The notes: a model not told the origin generated them from the letters alone. 64,000 nucleotides of DNA from CATOSD01 sp965203135 (GCA_965203135.1 CBDBBO010000001.1:1426001-1490000); one strand, 5' to 3'; shown: positions 41,111-50,538, numbered from the stretch's first letter. Program-made: numbers and translations.

Positions 41111-41690
41111 ACGCCCCCTGGCCGGAACCACCCCGAAAATCATGTCCCAAACGTTCCCAACCGCGTAACCCAAACGCCACACCCATTCTCATCAGCGCGC
41201 AATCCCTTCCCATCTGTGTCACAAAAATTCCCACTCTCAGGCCCGCACTCTCGACTTATGTCAAGTAACCCTGTCCTGCGCCAACAAATCGGCCGATTCA
41301 CCCCGGCGAATCCACATTCGTCGTTCCCGTGAAAACGGGAACCCAGGGGGCGAGACCATACGCTTCAATGTCATCCGCTAATCTGACACAGGCTCGCGCC
41401 CAGACCCCTCTTGATTCTATAGCACGCACGTGCTATTTTCTATCTACCAAGCGTTGTGTCCGCCGGTTGTGGAGTATGATCGGAGCCTGCCCTGAGCTTG
41501 CCGAATGGGTTTCATACCCGCCCGCCCCCGGCTCAGGGCCCCTGTCGCGTTCTGCCACATTCGGCGCAGTGCGCCTGACGAACCTTAACAACTTGGCTCA
41601 CAAAAGGTGACAAGAACATCGGGCCGCCCAGCTACGGAATGGGCGGAACTGTGCAGAATAGGGCAGATTTTTCGGAGAGCCGCGCCCAGA
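41111..41690. repeat. Long dispersed repeat, copy 2
   Basis: Partner of 6520-7015. Shares the opening CGCCCCCTGGCCGGAACCAC, the AACCGCGTAACCCAAACGCC block, the ATAGCACG-CA-CGTGCTAT hairpin (41419-41436) and the end with CGCCCAGCTACG, AATAGGGCAGA and TTTTCGGA. The middle parts differ. Followed at about 41700-41730 by a CATTCCGAGCGCAGCCGAGG unit. No gene is seen in 41057-41808. Confidence 0.75.
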
Positions 41691-41808
41691 TACGCTGGTC
41701 CCTCCATTCCGAGCGCAGCCGAGGAATCTAAGGCCCCCATCCTTGTCCGTGCGCCGGGCAGGTGCTAGCATTCGCGGCACAGAGCCATTCGACAGTGGAG
41801 AGTGTACG

Positions 41809-44064
41809 ATGGACATAGTTGGATATGCCGACCGCTACAGCGTTCGCGCCGGTGAGACCATCCGGTTCATGGTGAGCTGCAAGCTCCCCAGCTACCGGGC
41901 CGACGTCGTGCGGCTCATCCACGGTGACGTCAACCCCGAGGGTCCCGGCTTCAAGGAAGGGTTCATCCAGAATATCGGCACGTTCGAGGGCCGGTTCCAG
42001 GAACTGGTGACCGGCTCCCACGTCACCGTCCCCGACAGCCCGCTGCTCCGGATAAAGGAGAGCTTTACCCTCACCGCATGGATCTCTTCCACGACTCCGT
42101 CCAAGTCCTCCCAGGGAATCCTCACCAAGTGGTCCGACTTCGGCGGCACCGGGTATGGCATGATGCTGGACGGCGACAACGGCCTTACCCTGTGCATCGG
42201 CAGCGCCGACGGACACGTGGAGCGAATCTCCACCGGGGTACCCGTACGCGCGCCGGCCCTGCACTCCCCCGCGTGGTACTTCGTGGCCGCGTCCTACGAC
42301 TCGTCCACCGGAACTGTGTTGCTCTACCAGCAGCCCCGCACCATCTGGCCCATGGATGATACAGCCGCGGTGGTCGAGCGTGAGACTGGTCGCCTCGAAG
42401 TCGCCGAGAACAGCGTTCCGCTCGTCATGGCGGGCTACTGCGAAGGGGAAGCCTCCCAGGGCCCGCGACCCAGGGTGTCCGGCCACTTCAACGGCAAAAT
42501 CGACCGCCCGGCCCTGTTCGGGCGCGCCCTGAGCCTTCCAGAGCTCGATTCGCTCAGGGACGGCGCTTCTCCCTCACAGGTCGGGGGCGGCCTCATCGGA
42601 GAATGGGATTTCGGCAGAGATTTCGCCACCGACCGGATTGCCGACGTCTCCGGCAACGACCTGCACGGCAACACGGTAAACAGGCCCACCCGCGCCATGA
42701 AAGGCCACAACTGGACGGCGAACTACATCGACTTCAACCGCGCTCCCCAGGAGTATGGGGCCATCCACTTCCACGACGACGACCTGGACGATGCCCGATG
42801 GGACGTGAGTTTCGAGTTCGAGGTCCCGCCCGACCTCGGCAGTGGCGTGTACGCCGCGCGCCTTACGGAGGGCGAATCCGAAGACTACGTGCCCTTCTTC
42901 GTCCGGCCGGCGGAAGGCGCCGTCCAATCAGAAATCCTGTTGCTCATTCCCACCAACAGCTATCTGACCTACGCCAACAACCACTCCTACGCCCGCACCG
43001 AGTACGCGGGAAGGGTCGCGTGGGAGCCTTCCACCCCGCAGGACCTGTACATCGCCGAAAACCACCTGAACAGCACCTACGACGTCCACACCGACGGCTC
43101 CCCGGTCTTCTACTCATCCCGCCGCCGGCCAAACCTCACCATGCGCCCCAAGTACAACTTCTGGTATCTGCGACTGGGAAGGGGCGGCCCCTGGCAGTTC
43201 AACGGCGACCTGCATCTGGTGGACTGGCTGGACGAGCAGGGATACGCCTACGACGTCGCAACCGACGAAGACCTCCAAAACGAGGGTGAGGCCCTCCTGA
43301 GTCCCTACAACGTGGTGGTAACCGGAAGCCACCCCGAGTACTGGACGAGCCAGGGACTCGACGCGGTGGATGCCTACCTGGCCGCGGGCGGCAGGCTCAT
43401 GTATCTGGGCGGCAACGGCTTCTTCTCGGTAGTGTCGTTTTCGCCGGACAGCACCCACTGCATCGAGATGCGCCGCACGGCGGCGCGGCCCCACGACGAG
43501 GCTGGGCAGTTCCACCACAGCTTCACCGGCGAGCCGGGAATGAACTGGAACGCCAGGGGCAGGCCGTCGGGCCGAATCCTGGGCGTAGGGTCGTCTACCG
43601 GCACCGGCTTCGACTACAGCATGCCGTATCACCGGCTGGAGGACAGCTACGACTCCCGAGCCGCCTTCATCTTCGAGGGCATCGGCAGAGACGAGGTCAT
43701 CGGAAACTTCGGACTCAAGCAGGGCGGCGCCGGCGGCGTCGAGATCGACCGCGCGGACTACAGTCTTGGCACACCGCCCCACGCGTTGGTCCTGGCCACG
43801 GCCTCGGGGTTTTCCGACCACTACCAGCTCATCATCGAGGCCGAGTCGGTCGGCGACTACTCGCGTGGCAGGCGCCGCGGCGGAAGCCAGAACCCCCTCG
43901 TCAGGTCGGACCTCGTGTACTTCGAGGGACCGGCCGGCGGCGGCGTGTTCTCTGTCGGCTCCATAGCCTGGTGCGGAAGTCTCTCCCACAACGATTACGA
44001 CAACAACGTGTCCCGCATCACCAAAAACGTCCTCGATCGTTTCGCGTCTGACGATAGTTATTGA
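41809..44064 (+). CDS. N,N-dimethylformamidase large-subunit-like protein
   Basis: 751 residues from ATG 41809 with GGAG 8 nt upstream. An N-terminal region (YADRYSVRAGETIRFMVSC) leads into a LamG/concanavalin-like domain (about 80-265: SFTLTAWISS, SAWYFVAAS-type strands, HFNGKIDRPALFGRALS). The catalytic part has NSYLTYANNHSY and VVTGSHPEYWTSQGLDAV. His508 and Glu510 in GSHPEYW fit the conserved HxE of Paracoccus dimethylformamidase, whose mononuclear iron is held by two Tyr and one Glu. It probably hydrolyses an amide such as a formamide or urea derivative. No small subunit gene is adjacent. Confidence 0.85.
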   Translation: MDIVGYADRYSVRAGETIRFMVSCKLPSYRADVVRLIHGDVNPEGPGFKEGFIQNIGTFEGRFQELVTGSHVTVPDSPLLRIKESFTLTAWISSTTPSKSSQGILTKWSDFGGTGYGMMLDGDNGLTLCIGSADGHVERISTGVPVRAPALHSPAWYFVAASYDSSTGTVLLYQQPRTIWPMDDTAAVVERETGRLEVAENSVPLVMAGYCEGEASQGPRPRVSGHFNGKIDRPALFGRALSLPELDSLRDGASPSQVGGGLIGEWDFGRDFATDRIADVSGNDLHGNTVNRPTRAMKGHNWTANYIDFNRAPQEYGAIHFHDDDLDDARWDVSFEFEVPPDLGSGVYAARLTEGESEDYVPFFVRPAEGAVQSEILLLIPTNSYLTYANNHSYARTEYAGRVAWEPSTPQDLYIAENHLNSTYDVHTDGSPVFYSSRRRPNLTMRPKYNFWYLRLGRGGPWQFNGDLHLVDWLDEQGYAYDVATDEDLQNEGEALLSPYNVVVTGSHPEYWTSQGLDAVDAYLAAGGRLMYLGGNGFFSVVSFSPDSTHCIEMRRTAARPHDEAGQFHHSFTGEPGMNWNARGRPSGRILGVGSSTGTGFDYSMPYHRLEDSYDSRAAFIFEGIGRDEVIGNFGLKQGGAGGVEIDRADYSLGTPPHALVLATASGFSDHYQLIIEAESVGDYSRGRRRGGSQNPLVRSDLVYFEGPAGGGVFSVGSIAWCGSLSHNDYDNNVSRITKNVLDRFASDDSY

Positions 44065-44088
44065 TACAGGCTCAGTACCGCAATACAC

Positions 44089-44117
44089 TTGACAGGCGCA
44101 TCGCTTTGAAGTATAAC
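44089..44117 (+). promoter_or_regulatory. Promoter of the first peptide-binding-protein gene
   Basis: TTGACA (44089-44094), 17-bp spacer, TATAAC (44112-44117): eleven of twelve consensus bases. It lies 75 nt before the GTG start at 44192. Confidence 0.8.
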
Positions 44118-44191
44118 TACGCCGAACTAATGCGGACGCCACTGGTGGCCCGCATGTTCGCTTTATGAGCACAGACAGAAGGAGGAGATCA

Positions 44192-45961
44192 GTGAAGGTC
44201 CTTAGGCTCATACCATTTTTGGCGGCGCTGGCGCTGTTTGGCGCCATAGCATGTTCCGCCGCCGAGCCGGAGGAGCGCCAGCAGCCGCAAGCCCCGGCGC
44301 CCGCCGCTCCCGCGGCCCAGATGCAGCAGCAGGCCCCGGCCGCCCCGGCCGCTCCCGCCATGCCGGCGCCCGCCGCCGCGGCTCAGACCGCACCCGAGAC
44401 GATGGTGCGGACGCAGCCCGAGGCGCCCGCGGCCCCCGGCACTACGCAGCGCGCCATTCCGCAGGAGACAGGCGCTAAGGAGGGTGGCACGCTCGTCTTC
44501 GCACTCGCGGCCTCGGTCAAGGCGCTCGACCCCGTGTGGACGACGGCTGGCGTAACCTGGGAGATCTCCAGGCACCTCTACGAGTTCCCGCTGAGGCTCG
44601 ATACCGTTGGAGCGTTCCACAACAACATGTTCGACAGCTGGGAGATCAGCGACGACCAGTTGACCTGGACGTTCACCCTGCGAGACGACCTCACCTTCGA
44701 GGACGGCGACCAGCTCACTACCGATGACTTCATCGCGTCCTCGTTCCGCTGGGCGGAGCGCATCACCAGGGGCATTGCCCTCTTCCAGCGCTCGGTTGCC
44801 GGCAACAACTCCGCTGAGAGCATGTCCAAGGTGGACGACCTCACCTTCAAGATCCACCTCAAGGAGCCGTTCGCCGTAACGTCTCTGGGCTTCGGCCAGC
44901 AGCCGCTCATGATGAAAGAGGAAATCGCGGGCACGGTCAGCCCCCACGACCGCATCGATGACTTCATCGCATCCGGCCCCTGGCGGCTGGACAACTGGGC
45001 GCCTGGTCACCGCTTCGACCTGCTGCCCAGGGAAGGTTTCCCCGCTGGCGTTTTCCCCGAGGGCGAGAGCGTGCTGCTCGACCAGCTCCAGATCGTAGAG
45101 ATCCCGGACAAGACCACGATTCTGGCCGGCCTGAAGACGGGCAAGATCCACTACGGAACCTTCATGCCCTTCCACTTCTGGCCCGAAGTCAAGGACGACC
45201 CCAAGCTCAGCACCTGGGTTCTCCCCGGAGGCTCCACGCCCGTCGTCCTCTTCAACCACACCAAGCTTCCCTTCAGCAACCTGAAGGCTCGCCAGGCGAT
45301 ACAGGCCGCGCTGGACGCCGACGACTGGATGCCCGCCTATGGCCCCACCGACCTGTGGAGCACCTGCGGCGCTATCTTCATCTGCGGCACGCCCAACGAG
45401 AGCGACGTCGCGCTCGAACTATACGACCAGGACGACCTCGAGAAGGCTCAGCGACTGTTCAGCGAGTTCGTGGAAGAGTCCGGCTGGGACCCCTCCACGC
45501 CGATAATCATCCTGGGCAACACCAGCTACCAGGAGATGCGTGACATCAGCATCGTCAACAAGACGGTCACCGAGTCGGTCGGCTTTAACGTCGACCTCCA
45601 GCAGCCCGACTGGGCGACGGCGGTAACCTTCCGCCAGGACCCCGAGTACTGGGACATGTTCCACACGAGCTGCTGCGGCGTGCCGAGCAACAACCCGGTC
45701 ACCAACTGGTACCTTAACCCCAAGACCTACGGCTGGCACGACAACCTCGAGATCGAGGAGCTGAAGTCGCAGTACTCCCGCACCTCGGACCCGGCGGAGC
45801 AGAGGCGAATCTCCGACGCCGTGCAGAAGTCGTACTACGAGAACGTCACGCACATGATCCCGGGCAACATCACCGGCTACAACATCATCAACGCCAACGT
45901 CCGGGGCGTGCACGACCACCACTGGAACACCCGCATGACCGGGGTGTGGTTCGACAACTAA
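44192..45961 (+). CDS. Peptide/nickel-type ABC substrate-binding lipoprotein, paralogue 1
   Basis: 589 residues from a GTG at 44192 with AAGGAGGAG upstream; the ATG at 44165 lacks such a site. Lipobox GAIAC (Cys21). Residues about 28-95 are an Ala/Pro/Gln-rich flexible linker. The SBP_bac_5 core follows with GGTLVFALAASVKALDPVWT, NMFDSWEISDDQLTWTFTLR and DDLTFEDGDQLTTDDFIASS, and DYGWHDN-like loops near the end. It binds an oligopeptide-like or other large solute. Own strong promoter and terminator. The paralogue at 46206 is closely similar throughout. Confidence 0.92.
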   Translation: MKVLRLIPFLAALALFGAIACSAAEPEERQQPQAPAPAAPAAQMQQQAPAAPAAPAMPAPAAAAQTAPETMVRTQPEAPAAPGTTQRAIPQETGAKEGGTLVFALAASVKALDPVWTTAGVTWEISRHLYEFPLRLDTVGAFHNNMFDSWEISDDQLTWTFTLRDDLTFEDGDQLTTDDFIASSFRWAERITRGIALFQRSVAGNNSAESMSKVDDLTFKIHLKEPFAVTSLGFGQQPLMMKEEIAGTVSPHDRIDDFIASGPWRLDNWAPGHRFDLLPREGFPAGVFPEGESVLLDQLQIVEIPDKTTILAGLKTGKIHYGTFMPFHFWPEVKDDPKLSTWVLPGGSTPVVLFNHTKLPFSNLKARQAIQAALDADDWMPAYGPTDLWSTCGAIFICGTPNESDVALELYDQDDLEKAQRLFSEFVEESGWDPSTPIIILGNTSYQEMRDISIVNKTVTESVGFNVDLQQPDWATAVTFRQDPEYWDMFHTSCCGVPSNNPVTNWYLNPKTYGWHDNLEIEELKSQYSRTSDPAEQRRISDAVQKSYYENVTHMIPGNITGYNIINANVRGVHDHHWNTRMTGVWFDN

Positions 45962-45973
45962 CCTGTACTAGCC

Positions 45974-46007
45974 CAGACGGGCCGGGGTTCTTACTCCGGT
46001 CCGTCTG
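45974..46007 (+). terminator. Rho-independent-like terminator
   Basis: Stem CAGACGGGCCGG / CCGGTCCGTCTG (12 bp, one G-T pair), 10-nt loop, then TGTTGATT. It lies 12 nt after the stop of the first binding-protein gene; the T-run is weak. Confidence 0.65.
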
Positions 46008-46205
46008 TGTTGATTGGTGTCCACTTCGGCACTCATAATCGCGTAATACGGATAGAGGAAGGCGTCCCTGTACGGGGGCGTCTTCTAAGCTATTCTGGAT
46101 TTGAGGAGGCGTAGACCAAAAGTAGGCCCAAATGAAGTATCCTGTCCGACGGCGGACCTCGGGCTAGATAGGAAGAGATACAGACACCTGACAGGAGGTA
46201 AGCGA

Positions 46206-47984
46206 GTGAAAATAACAAGATTGCTACCATTTATCGCGGTGCTGGCGCTGTTCGCGGCACTGGCGATGGCCTGCTCGGCCGCCGAACCGGAGGAGCGGCA
46301 GCAGCCGCAAGCCCCGGCCCCGGCCGCGCCCGCCGCGCAAGCGCAGCAGCAGGCTCCGGCCGCCCCCGCCGCGCCCGCCATGCCCGCGCCCGCCGCCGCG
46401 GCCGTAGCCGCCCCCGAACAGAGGCAGGAGACCCAGCCGGTGGCCCCCGTCGCGCCATCCCAGCGCCCCGCGCGCGTGGTGCCGCAGGAGACAGGCATGA
46501 TGGAAGGCGGCAAGGCCACGTTCGCGCTCGGCGCCTCCGTGAAGACCATCGACCCCGTGTGGACCACCGCCACCGTCACCTACGAGGTGTCGCTGCACCT
46601 CTACGAGTTCCCGTTCAGGCAAGACCCCGGCGGCGCGCTCCACAACAACATGTTCGACAGCTGGGAAATCAGCGACGACCAGCTCACCTGGACTTTCAAG
46701 CTGCGCGATGACATGAGCTTCGAGGACGGCGACCAGCTCACCTCCGACGACTTCATCGACTCCACCTTCCGCTGGGCCGAGCGCATCACCGCCGGCATCG
46801 CGCTCATGCAGCGCTCCGTGGCGGGCAACAACTCCGCCGAGAGCATGGCGAAGATCGACGACCTCACCTTCGAGATCTATCTCAAGGAACCCTTCGCCGT
46901 CACCTCTCTCGGACTGGGCCAGGCGCCCCTCATGATGAAGTCCGAGATTGCCAGCGCCGTCAGCCCACACGACCGAGTGGACGACTTCGTCGCCTCCGGC
47001 CCCTGGAAGCTGGCCAACTGGACGCCCGGCCACCGCTTCGACATGGAACCCCGCGAGGGCTTCCCTCCGGGCATCTACCCCGAGGGTGAGCGCGTGCTGC
47101 TCGACGCGCTGGAGATAGTGGAGATCCCCGACAAGACCACCATCCTGGCCGGCCTCAAGACGGGCAAGATCCACTACACCACCGGCACCCCGCCGCACTT
47201 CTGGCCCGAGGTGAAGGACGACGCCAAGCTGTCCACCTTCGTATACCCCGCGGGCTACACGCCCGTGCTGCTGATGAACCACACCAAGCTGCCCTTCAGC
47301 AACCTGAAGGCCCGCCAGGCCATGCAGGCCGCCATGGACGCCGAGTCGATCATGGCCGCCCACAACCCGCGGGACCTCTGGAGCCTCTGCGGCGCCATCT
47401 TCATCTGCGGCACCCCCAACGAGAGCGACGTGTCGTTGGAGCTGTACAACATCAACGACATGGATAGGGCCAAGCAGCTCTTCCAGGAGTTCCTGGACGA
47501 GACCGGCTGGGACGCCAACACCGAGATAGTCATCCTCGGTGACACCAGCTACACCACCCACCGCGACCGCGGCATCGTGAACGCCGCCGCCGCCAGGGAA
47601 ATCGGCTTCAAGGTCGACCTCCAGCAGCCCGACTGGGCCACGGCGGTCACCTTCCGCCAGGACCCCGAGTACTGGGACCTGTTCCACACCGGCTGCTGCG
47701 GCGTGCCGACCAACAACCCCGTGCTCAACTGGTACCTCAACCCCAAGACCTACGGCTGGCACGACAACCTCGAGATCGAGGAGCTCAAGACGCAGTACTC
47801 GCGCACCAGCGACCCCGCCGAGCAGAAGCGCCTGGTGGACGCGGTGCAGAAGTCGTACTACGAGAACGTGACCCACCGCATCCCGGGCAACGTCGTCAGC
47901 TACACCGTCATCAACGGCAACCTTAACGGCGTACACGACTACTACCACCGCACCCGCATGACCGGAGTGTGGTTCAGCCAGTAG
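46206..47984 (+). CDS. Peptide/nickel-type ABC substrate-binding lipoprotein, paralogue 2
   Basis: 592 residues from a GTG at 46206 with AGGAGG 7 nt upstream. Lipobox LAMAC (Cys23). The same Ala/Pro/Gln linker as paralogue 1 and the same SBP_bac_5 body: GGKATFALGASVKTIDPVWT, NMFDSWEISDDQLTWTFKLR, VTSLGLGQAPLMMKSEIASA, FHTGCCGVPTNNPVLNWYLN. It differs from paralogue 1 mainly at scattered positions, so ligands may be related. It precedes the DppBC permease genes by 245 bp and may feed them. A weak promoter (TTGATT...CATAAT) lies near 46010-46040. Confidence 0.92.
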   Translation: MKITRLLPFIAVLALFAALAMACSAAEPEERQQPQAPAPAAPAAQAQQQAPAAPAAPAMPAPAAAAVAAPEQRQETQPVAPVAPSQRPARVVPQETGMMEGGKATFALGASVKTIDPVWTTATVTYEVSLHLYEFPFRQDPGGALHNNMFDSWEISDDQLTWTFKLRDDMSFEDGDQLTSDDFIDSTFRWAERITAGIALMQRSVAGNNSAESMAKIDDLTFEIYLKEPFAVTSLGLGQAPLMMKSEIASAVSPHDRVDDFVASGPWKLANWTPGHRFDMEPREGFPPGIYPEGERVLLDALEIVEIPDKTTILAGLKTGKIHYTTGTPPHFWPEVKDDAKLSTFVYPAGYTPVLLMNHTKLPFSNLKARQAMQAAMDAESIMAAHNPRDLWSLCGAIFICGTPNESDVSLELYNINDMDRAKQLFQEFLDETGWDANTEIVILGDTSYTTHRDRGIVNAAAAREIGFKVDLQQPDWATAVTFRQDPEYWDLFHTGCCGVPTNNPVLNWYLNPKTYGWHDNLEIEELKTQYSRTSDPAEQKRLVDAVQKSYYENVTHRIPGNVVSYTVINGNLNGVHDYYHRTRMTGVWFSQ

Positions 47985-48025
47985 CGCCGAGCACGCATAG
48001 GCCGTAAGGCCACAGGCAACGAACC

Positions 48026-48073
48026 CCGCCTGTCCCGGGAGTGAATCCACCCCGGGGCAGGCGGTCTCTTTTC
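48026..48073 (+). terminator. Rho-independent terminator
   Basis: Stem CCGCCTGTCCCGGG / CCCGGGGCAGGCGG (14 bp with one G-T pair), loop AGTGAATCCAC, tail TCTCTTTTC. Ends the transcript of the second binding-protein gene. Confidence 0.85.
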
Positions 48074-48077
48074 AAAG

Positions 48078-48143
48078 TCCCTCCCCCCTCGCAGGGGGAA
48101 GAGCCTGCCCTGAGCTTGCCGAACGGGTTAGGATGGGGGTGAC
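48078..48143. repeat. Composite dispersed repeat
   Basis: GTCCCTCCCCCCTCGCAGGG then GGAAGAGCCTGCCCTGAGCT and TGCCGAACGGGTTAGGATGG: hairpin repeat with the CCTGCCCTGAGC insert, same arrangement as at 15981 and 60460. Confidence 0.7.
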
Positions 48144-48229
48144 GCCCCCCGCGGCGCGTTTGCGGCGCCGCGCCGTTGTGTGGTAGCCTTAGCCACTATC
48201 GAGCCGTCGAAGATGACGCGGAGGACGGA

Positions 48230-49171
48230 ATGCAAAGGTACATCGTAAAGCGCCTGTTGGCGGCCATTCCCACGATGATAATCGTCGGCGTCGTCGTGTT
48301 CGGCGCCATACACCTGGCGCCGGGCGACCCCGCCTCGGTGATCGTCGGCGACGAGGCCACCCCCGAAATGGTCGAGAAAATGCGCGAGGACATGGGTCTC
48401 AACGAGCCTATCATCGTGCAGTTCGGCATCTACATCAGGCAGATAGCCACCTTCCAGCTCGGCGAGTCCGTGTTTTCCGGCCACAAGGTATCGTTCCTGC
48501 TGTCGCAGCGGCTGCAGCCCACGCTCTCGCTCGCGGGGATGGGGTTGACCATGGCCATCCTGATAGCCGTGCCACTGGGCGTGCTCGCCGCCTGGAAGTT
48601 CAACACCTGGATTGACCGCGTGGTGATGATCTTCGCGCTGGTCGGTTACGCGGTGCCCTACTTCTTCCTGGGCTACATGCTGCTGTGGGCCTTCGCGGTA
48701 CGAATCGAGATATTCCCCGCGGGCGGCTACACCTACTTCGGCGAGGACTTCGGCCAGTGGCTGCACGGCCTGCTGCTGCCCGCCATTCTGCTGGGCATCA
48801 CCGGCGCCGCGCTCATCACCCGGATGACCCGGGCCACCATGCTCGAGGTGCTGAAGGAAGACTACGTTAGAACGGCTCGCGCCAAGGGCGTGGCCGAGAA
48901 GGTGGTTCTGCTCAGGCACGCGCTGCGCAACGCCGCCAATCCCATACTCACCATCATCGGCTTCAGCATCGCCGGACTGATAACAGGCGTCGTCATCACC
49001 GAGACCGTCTTCGCCATACCCGGCATCGGCCGGCTGATCGTCGACGCCATCGCCCAGCGCGACTACCCCATCATCCAGAGCCTGGCGCTGGTGGTCGCCG
49101 CGGTGTACGTGCTGGTCAACCTCATCATCGACGTCATGTACGTCTATGTAGACCCGAGGATTCGATACTGA
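48230..49171 (+). CDS. Peptide-type ABC transporter permease DppB-like
   Basis: 313 residues from ATG 48230 with GGAGG 5 nt upstream. Six membrane helices. N-terminal MQRYIVKRLLAAIPTMIIVG and HLAPGDPASVIVG are typical of DppB/OppB; the EAA loop is LKEDYVRTARAKGVAEKVVL, then RHALRNAANPILTIIG. ETVFAIPGIGRLIVDAI is the conserved C-terminal stretch. Forms the channel with the next gene, which overlaps by 1 nt (TGATG). Confidence 0.93.
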   Translation: MQRYIVKRLLAAIPTMIIVGVVVFGAIHLAPGDPASVIVGDEATPEMVEKMREDMGLNEPIIVQFGIYIRQIATFQLGESVFSGHKVSFLLSQRLQPTLSLAGMGLTMAILIAVPLGVLAAWKFNTWIDRVVMIFALVGYAVPYFFLGYMLLWAFAVRIEIFPAGGYTYFGEDFGQWLHGLLLPAILLGITGAALITRMTRATMLEVLKEDYVRTARAKGVAEKVVLLRHALRNAANPILTIIGFSIAGLITGVVITETVFAIPGIGRLIVDAIAQRDYPIIQSLALVVAAVYVLVNLIIDVMYVYVDPRIRY

Positions 49172-50079
49172 TGGCAATGCAAAGCGGCAGTTTCGCACAG
49201 GTAAACGAGGCGCAACTAACCGGACTGAGGCCGAAACAGCCTCTGGTCAAGCAGGTATGGCGCACCCTGCTGAGCAATCCCAACATGCTCGTTGGGCTGG
49301 TCATCGTGATGTTCTTCGGCCTGGTGGCCGTCGCGGCGCCGGTGATTACCATAATCAACCCTTACGAGTTGAACATGGCCGACCGGCTGGTGGGCCCCAG
49401 CGGCGAACACTGGTTCGGCACCGACAGCCTGGGCCGCGACCTCTACGGCCTGGTCGCATACGGCGCGCGCATCTCCCTGTTCGTCGGCGCGTCCGTCGCC
49501 ATAGCCAGCTCCGTGGTCGGCGTCTTCATCGGCGTCACCGCCGGTTACTTCCGCTGGCTCGACGACATCGCGATGCGCTTCATGGACGGCCTGATGGCCA
49601 TCCCGGGCATACTGTTCGCCATCGTGCTGATGGCGCTGCTGGGCGGCAGCCTCTTCAACGTCATCATCGCAATCACCGTGGTGGACAGCCCCCGCACAGC
49701 GCGACTCATCCGCTCCGCGGTGCTGAGCATACGCGAGCAGATGTACATCGAGGCCGCGCGCGCATTCGGCGCACCCTCCTGGCGCATCCTCTTCTACCAC
49801 GTCATGCCCAACACCTTCGCGCCGCTCATCGTGCAGGCCACCTTCCTGTTCGCCACCGCCATCCTGGTCGAGGCCAGCCTCAGCTTCCTCGGCGCCGGCG
49901 TCCCGCCGACCACCCCCACCTGGGGCAACACCATCGGCGAGGGCCGCACCCACGCGCTCACCGCCCCCTGGGTCGTCTTCTTCCCAGGCCTCGCGCTCTT
50001 CCTCGTCAGCATGGCCGTCAACCTCTTCGGCGACGGCCTCCGCGACAAGCTCGACCCCAAGCTCCGCGGCAGAGGCTAG
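49171..50079 (+). CDS. Peptide-type ABC transporter permease DppC-like
   Basis: 302 residues. The N-terminal OppC_N region is present with NPNMLVGLVIVMFFGLVAVA, then GTDSLGRDLYGLVAYGARIS, the DppC signature. EAA loop EQMYIEAARAFGAPSWRILF, then YHVMPNTFAPLIVQATF. C-terminus GDGLRDKLDPKLRGRG is typical. The operon ends here with a terminator at 50118; the usual DppD/DppF ATPases are absent from the window, so they must be encoded elsewhere. Confidence 0.93.
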   Translation: MAMQSGSFAQVNEAQLTGLRPKQPLVKQVWRTLLSNPNMLVGLVIVMFFGLVAVAAPVITIINPYELNMADRLVGPSGEHWFGTDSLGRDLYGLVAYGARISLFVGASVAIASSVVGVFIGVTAGYFRWLDDIAMRFMDGLMAIPGILFAIVLMALLGGSLFNVIIAITVVDSPRTARLIRSAVLSIREQMYIEAARAFGAPSWRILFYHVMPNTFAPLIVQATFLFATAILVEASLSFLGAGVPPTTPTWGNTIGEGRTHALTAPWVVFFPGLALFLVSMAVNLFGDGLRDKLDPKLRGRG

Positions 50080-50117
50080 ACAACGGGCGGCAGCAGCCGC
50101 GACAACGTAAGAATCAG

Positions 50118-50150
50118 AAGGGGCGGTCTTCGGGCCGCCCCTTCCTTTTA
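50118..50150 (+). terminator. Rho-independent terminator after the DppBC genes
   Basis: Perfect 9-bp stem AAGGGGCGG / CCGCCCCTT with an 8-nt loop, followed by CCTTTTA. 38 nt after the dppC-like stop. The ssrA -10 (TATAAT, 50154-50159) follows at once. Confidence 0.88.
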
Positions 50151-50153
50151 TGG

Positions 50154-50159
50154 TATAAT
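50154..50159 (+). promoter_or_regulatory. -10 box of the tmRNA gene
   Basis: Perfect TATAAT 11 nt before the mature 5' end of tmRNA. The -35 region overlaps the preceding terminator stem and is not recognisable. Confidence 0.65.
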
Positions 50160-50170
50160 ACCCCCGATGT

Positions 50171-50525
50171 GGGGACGCGCGGGTTCGACAGGGGAAGTTC
50201 TTGCGGGATTGCAGGCCGAGACGCCATCCACCTCGTTAAACGGTGGCAAAAAGAAGTAACTGGCGACAGAGAACTTCAGCTAGCCGCCTAACCGCGGCTA
50301 CGTCCACCCCCTCCTTACCTCGAGGGAGCGGACTGGGCGACGCAATTCGGGGCGCTGTCCGGGCAGACGCCGATACCCCGGACCTAAGACCATCGGCTGG
50401 CCTTTGCGGTTGCCCCCGCCGGCGGAGGGCCGCAGAGGTAAGAACAATCCGCTGGCTAAGCCTGTAGCATATCCCAGCCAAGGTTTCTTCTGGACGGGGA
50501 GTTCGACCCTCCCCCGTCTCCACCA
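50171..50525 (+). ncRNA. ssrA: tmRNA (transfer-messenger RNA)
   Basis: 355 nt including an encoded CCA. The 5' GGGGACG pairs with 3' CGTCTCC. T arm GGGGAGTTCGACCCTCCCC-like region near 50497-50515. The tag frame after AGTAACT starts at GGC 50262 and reads GDRELQLAA followed by TAA (50289-50291). The pattern matches the Dehalococcoides tag GERELVLAG. It rescues stalled ribosomes and marks incomplete proteins for proteolysis. Confidence 0.95.
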
Positions 50526-50538
50526 CCCCACCCCTGCC

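Noticed and set aside
46224..48050. 608-residue open frame opposite the second peptide-binding protein
   Set aside because: Antisense shadow of a GC-rich gene; Val/His/Gly-rich, no start site, no recognisable domain.
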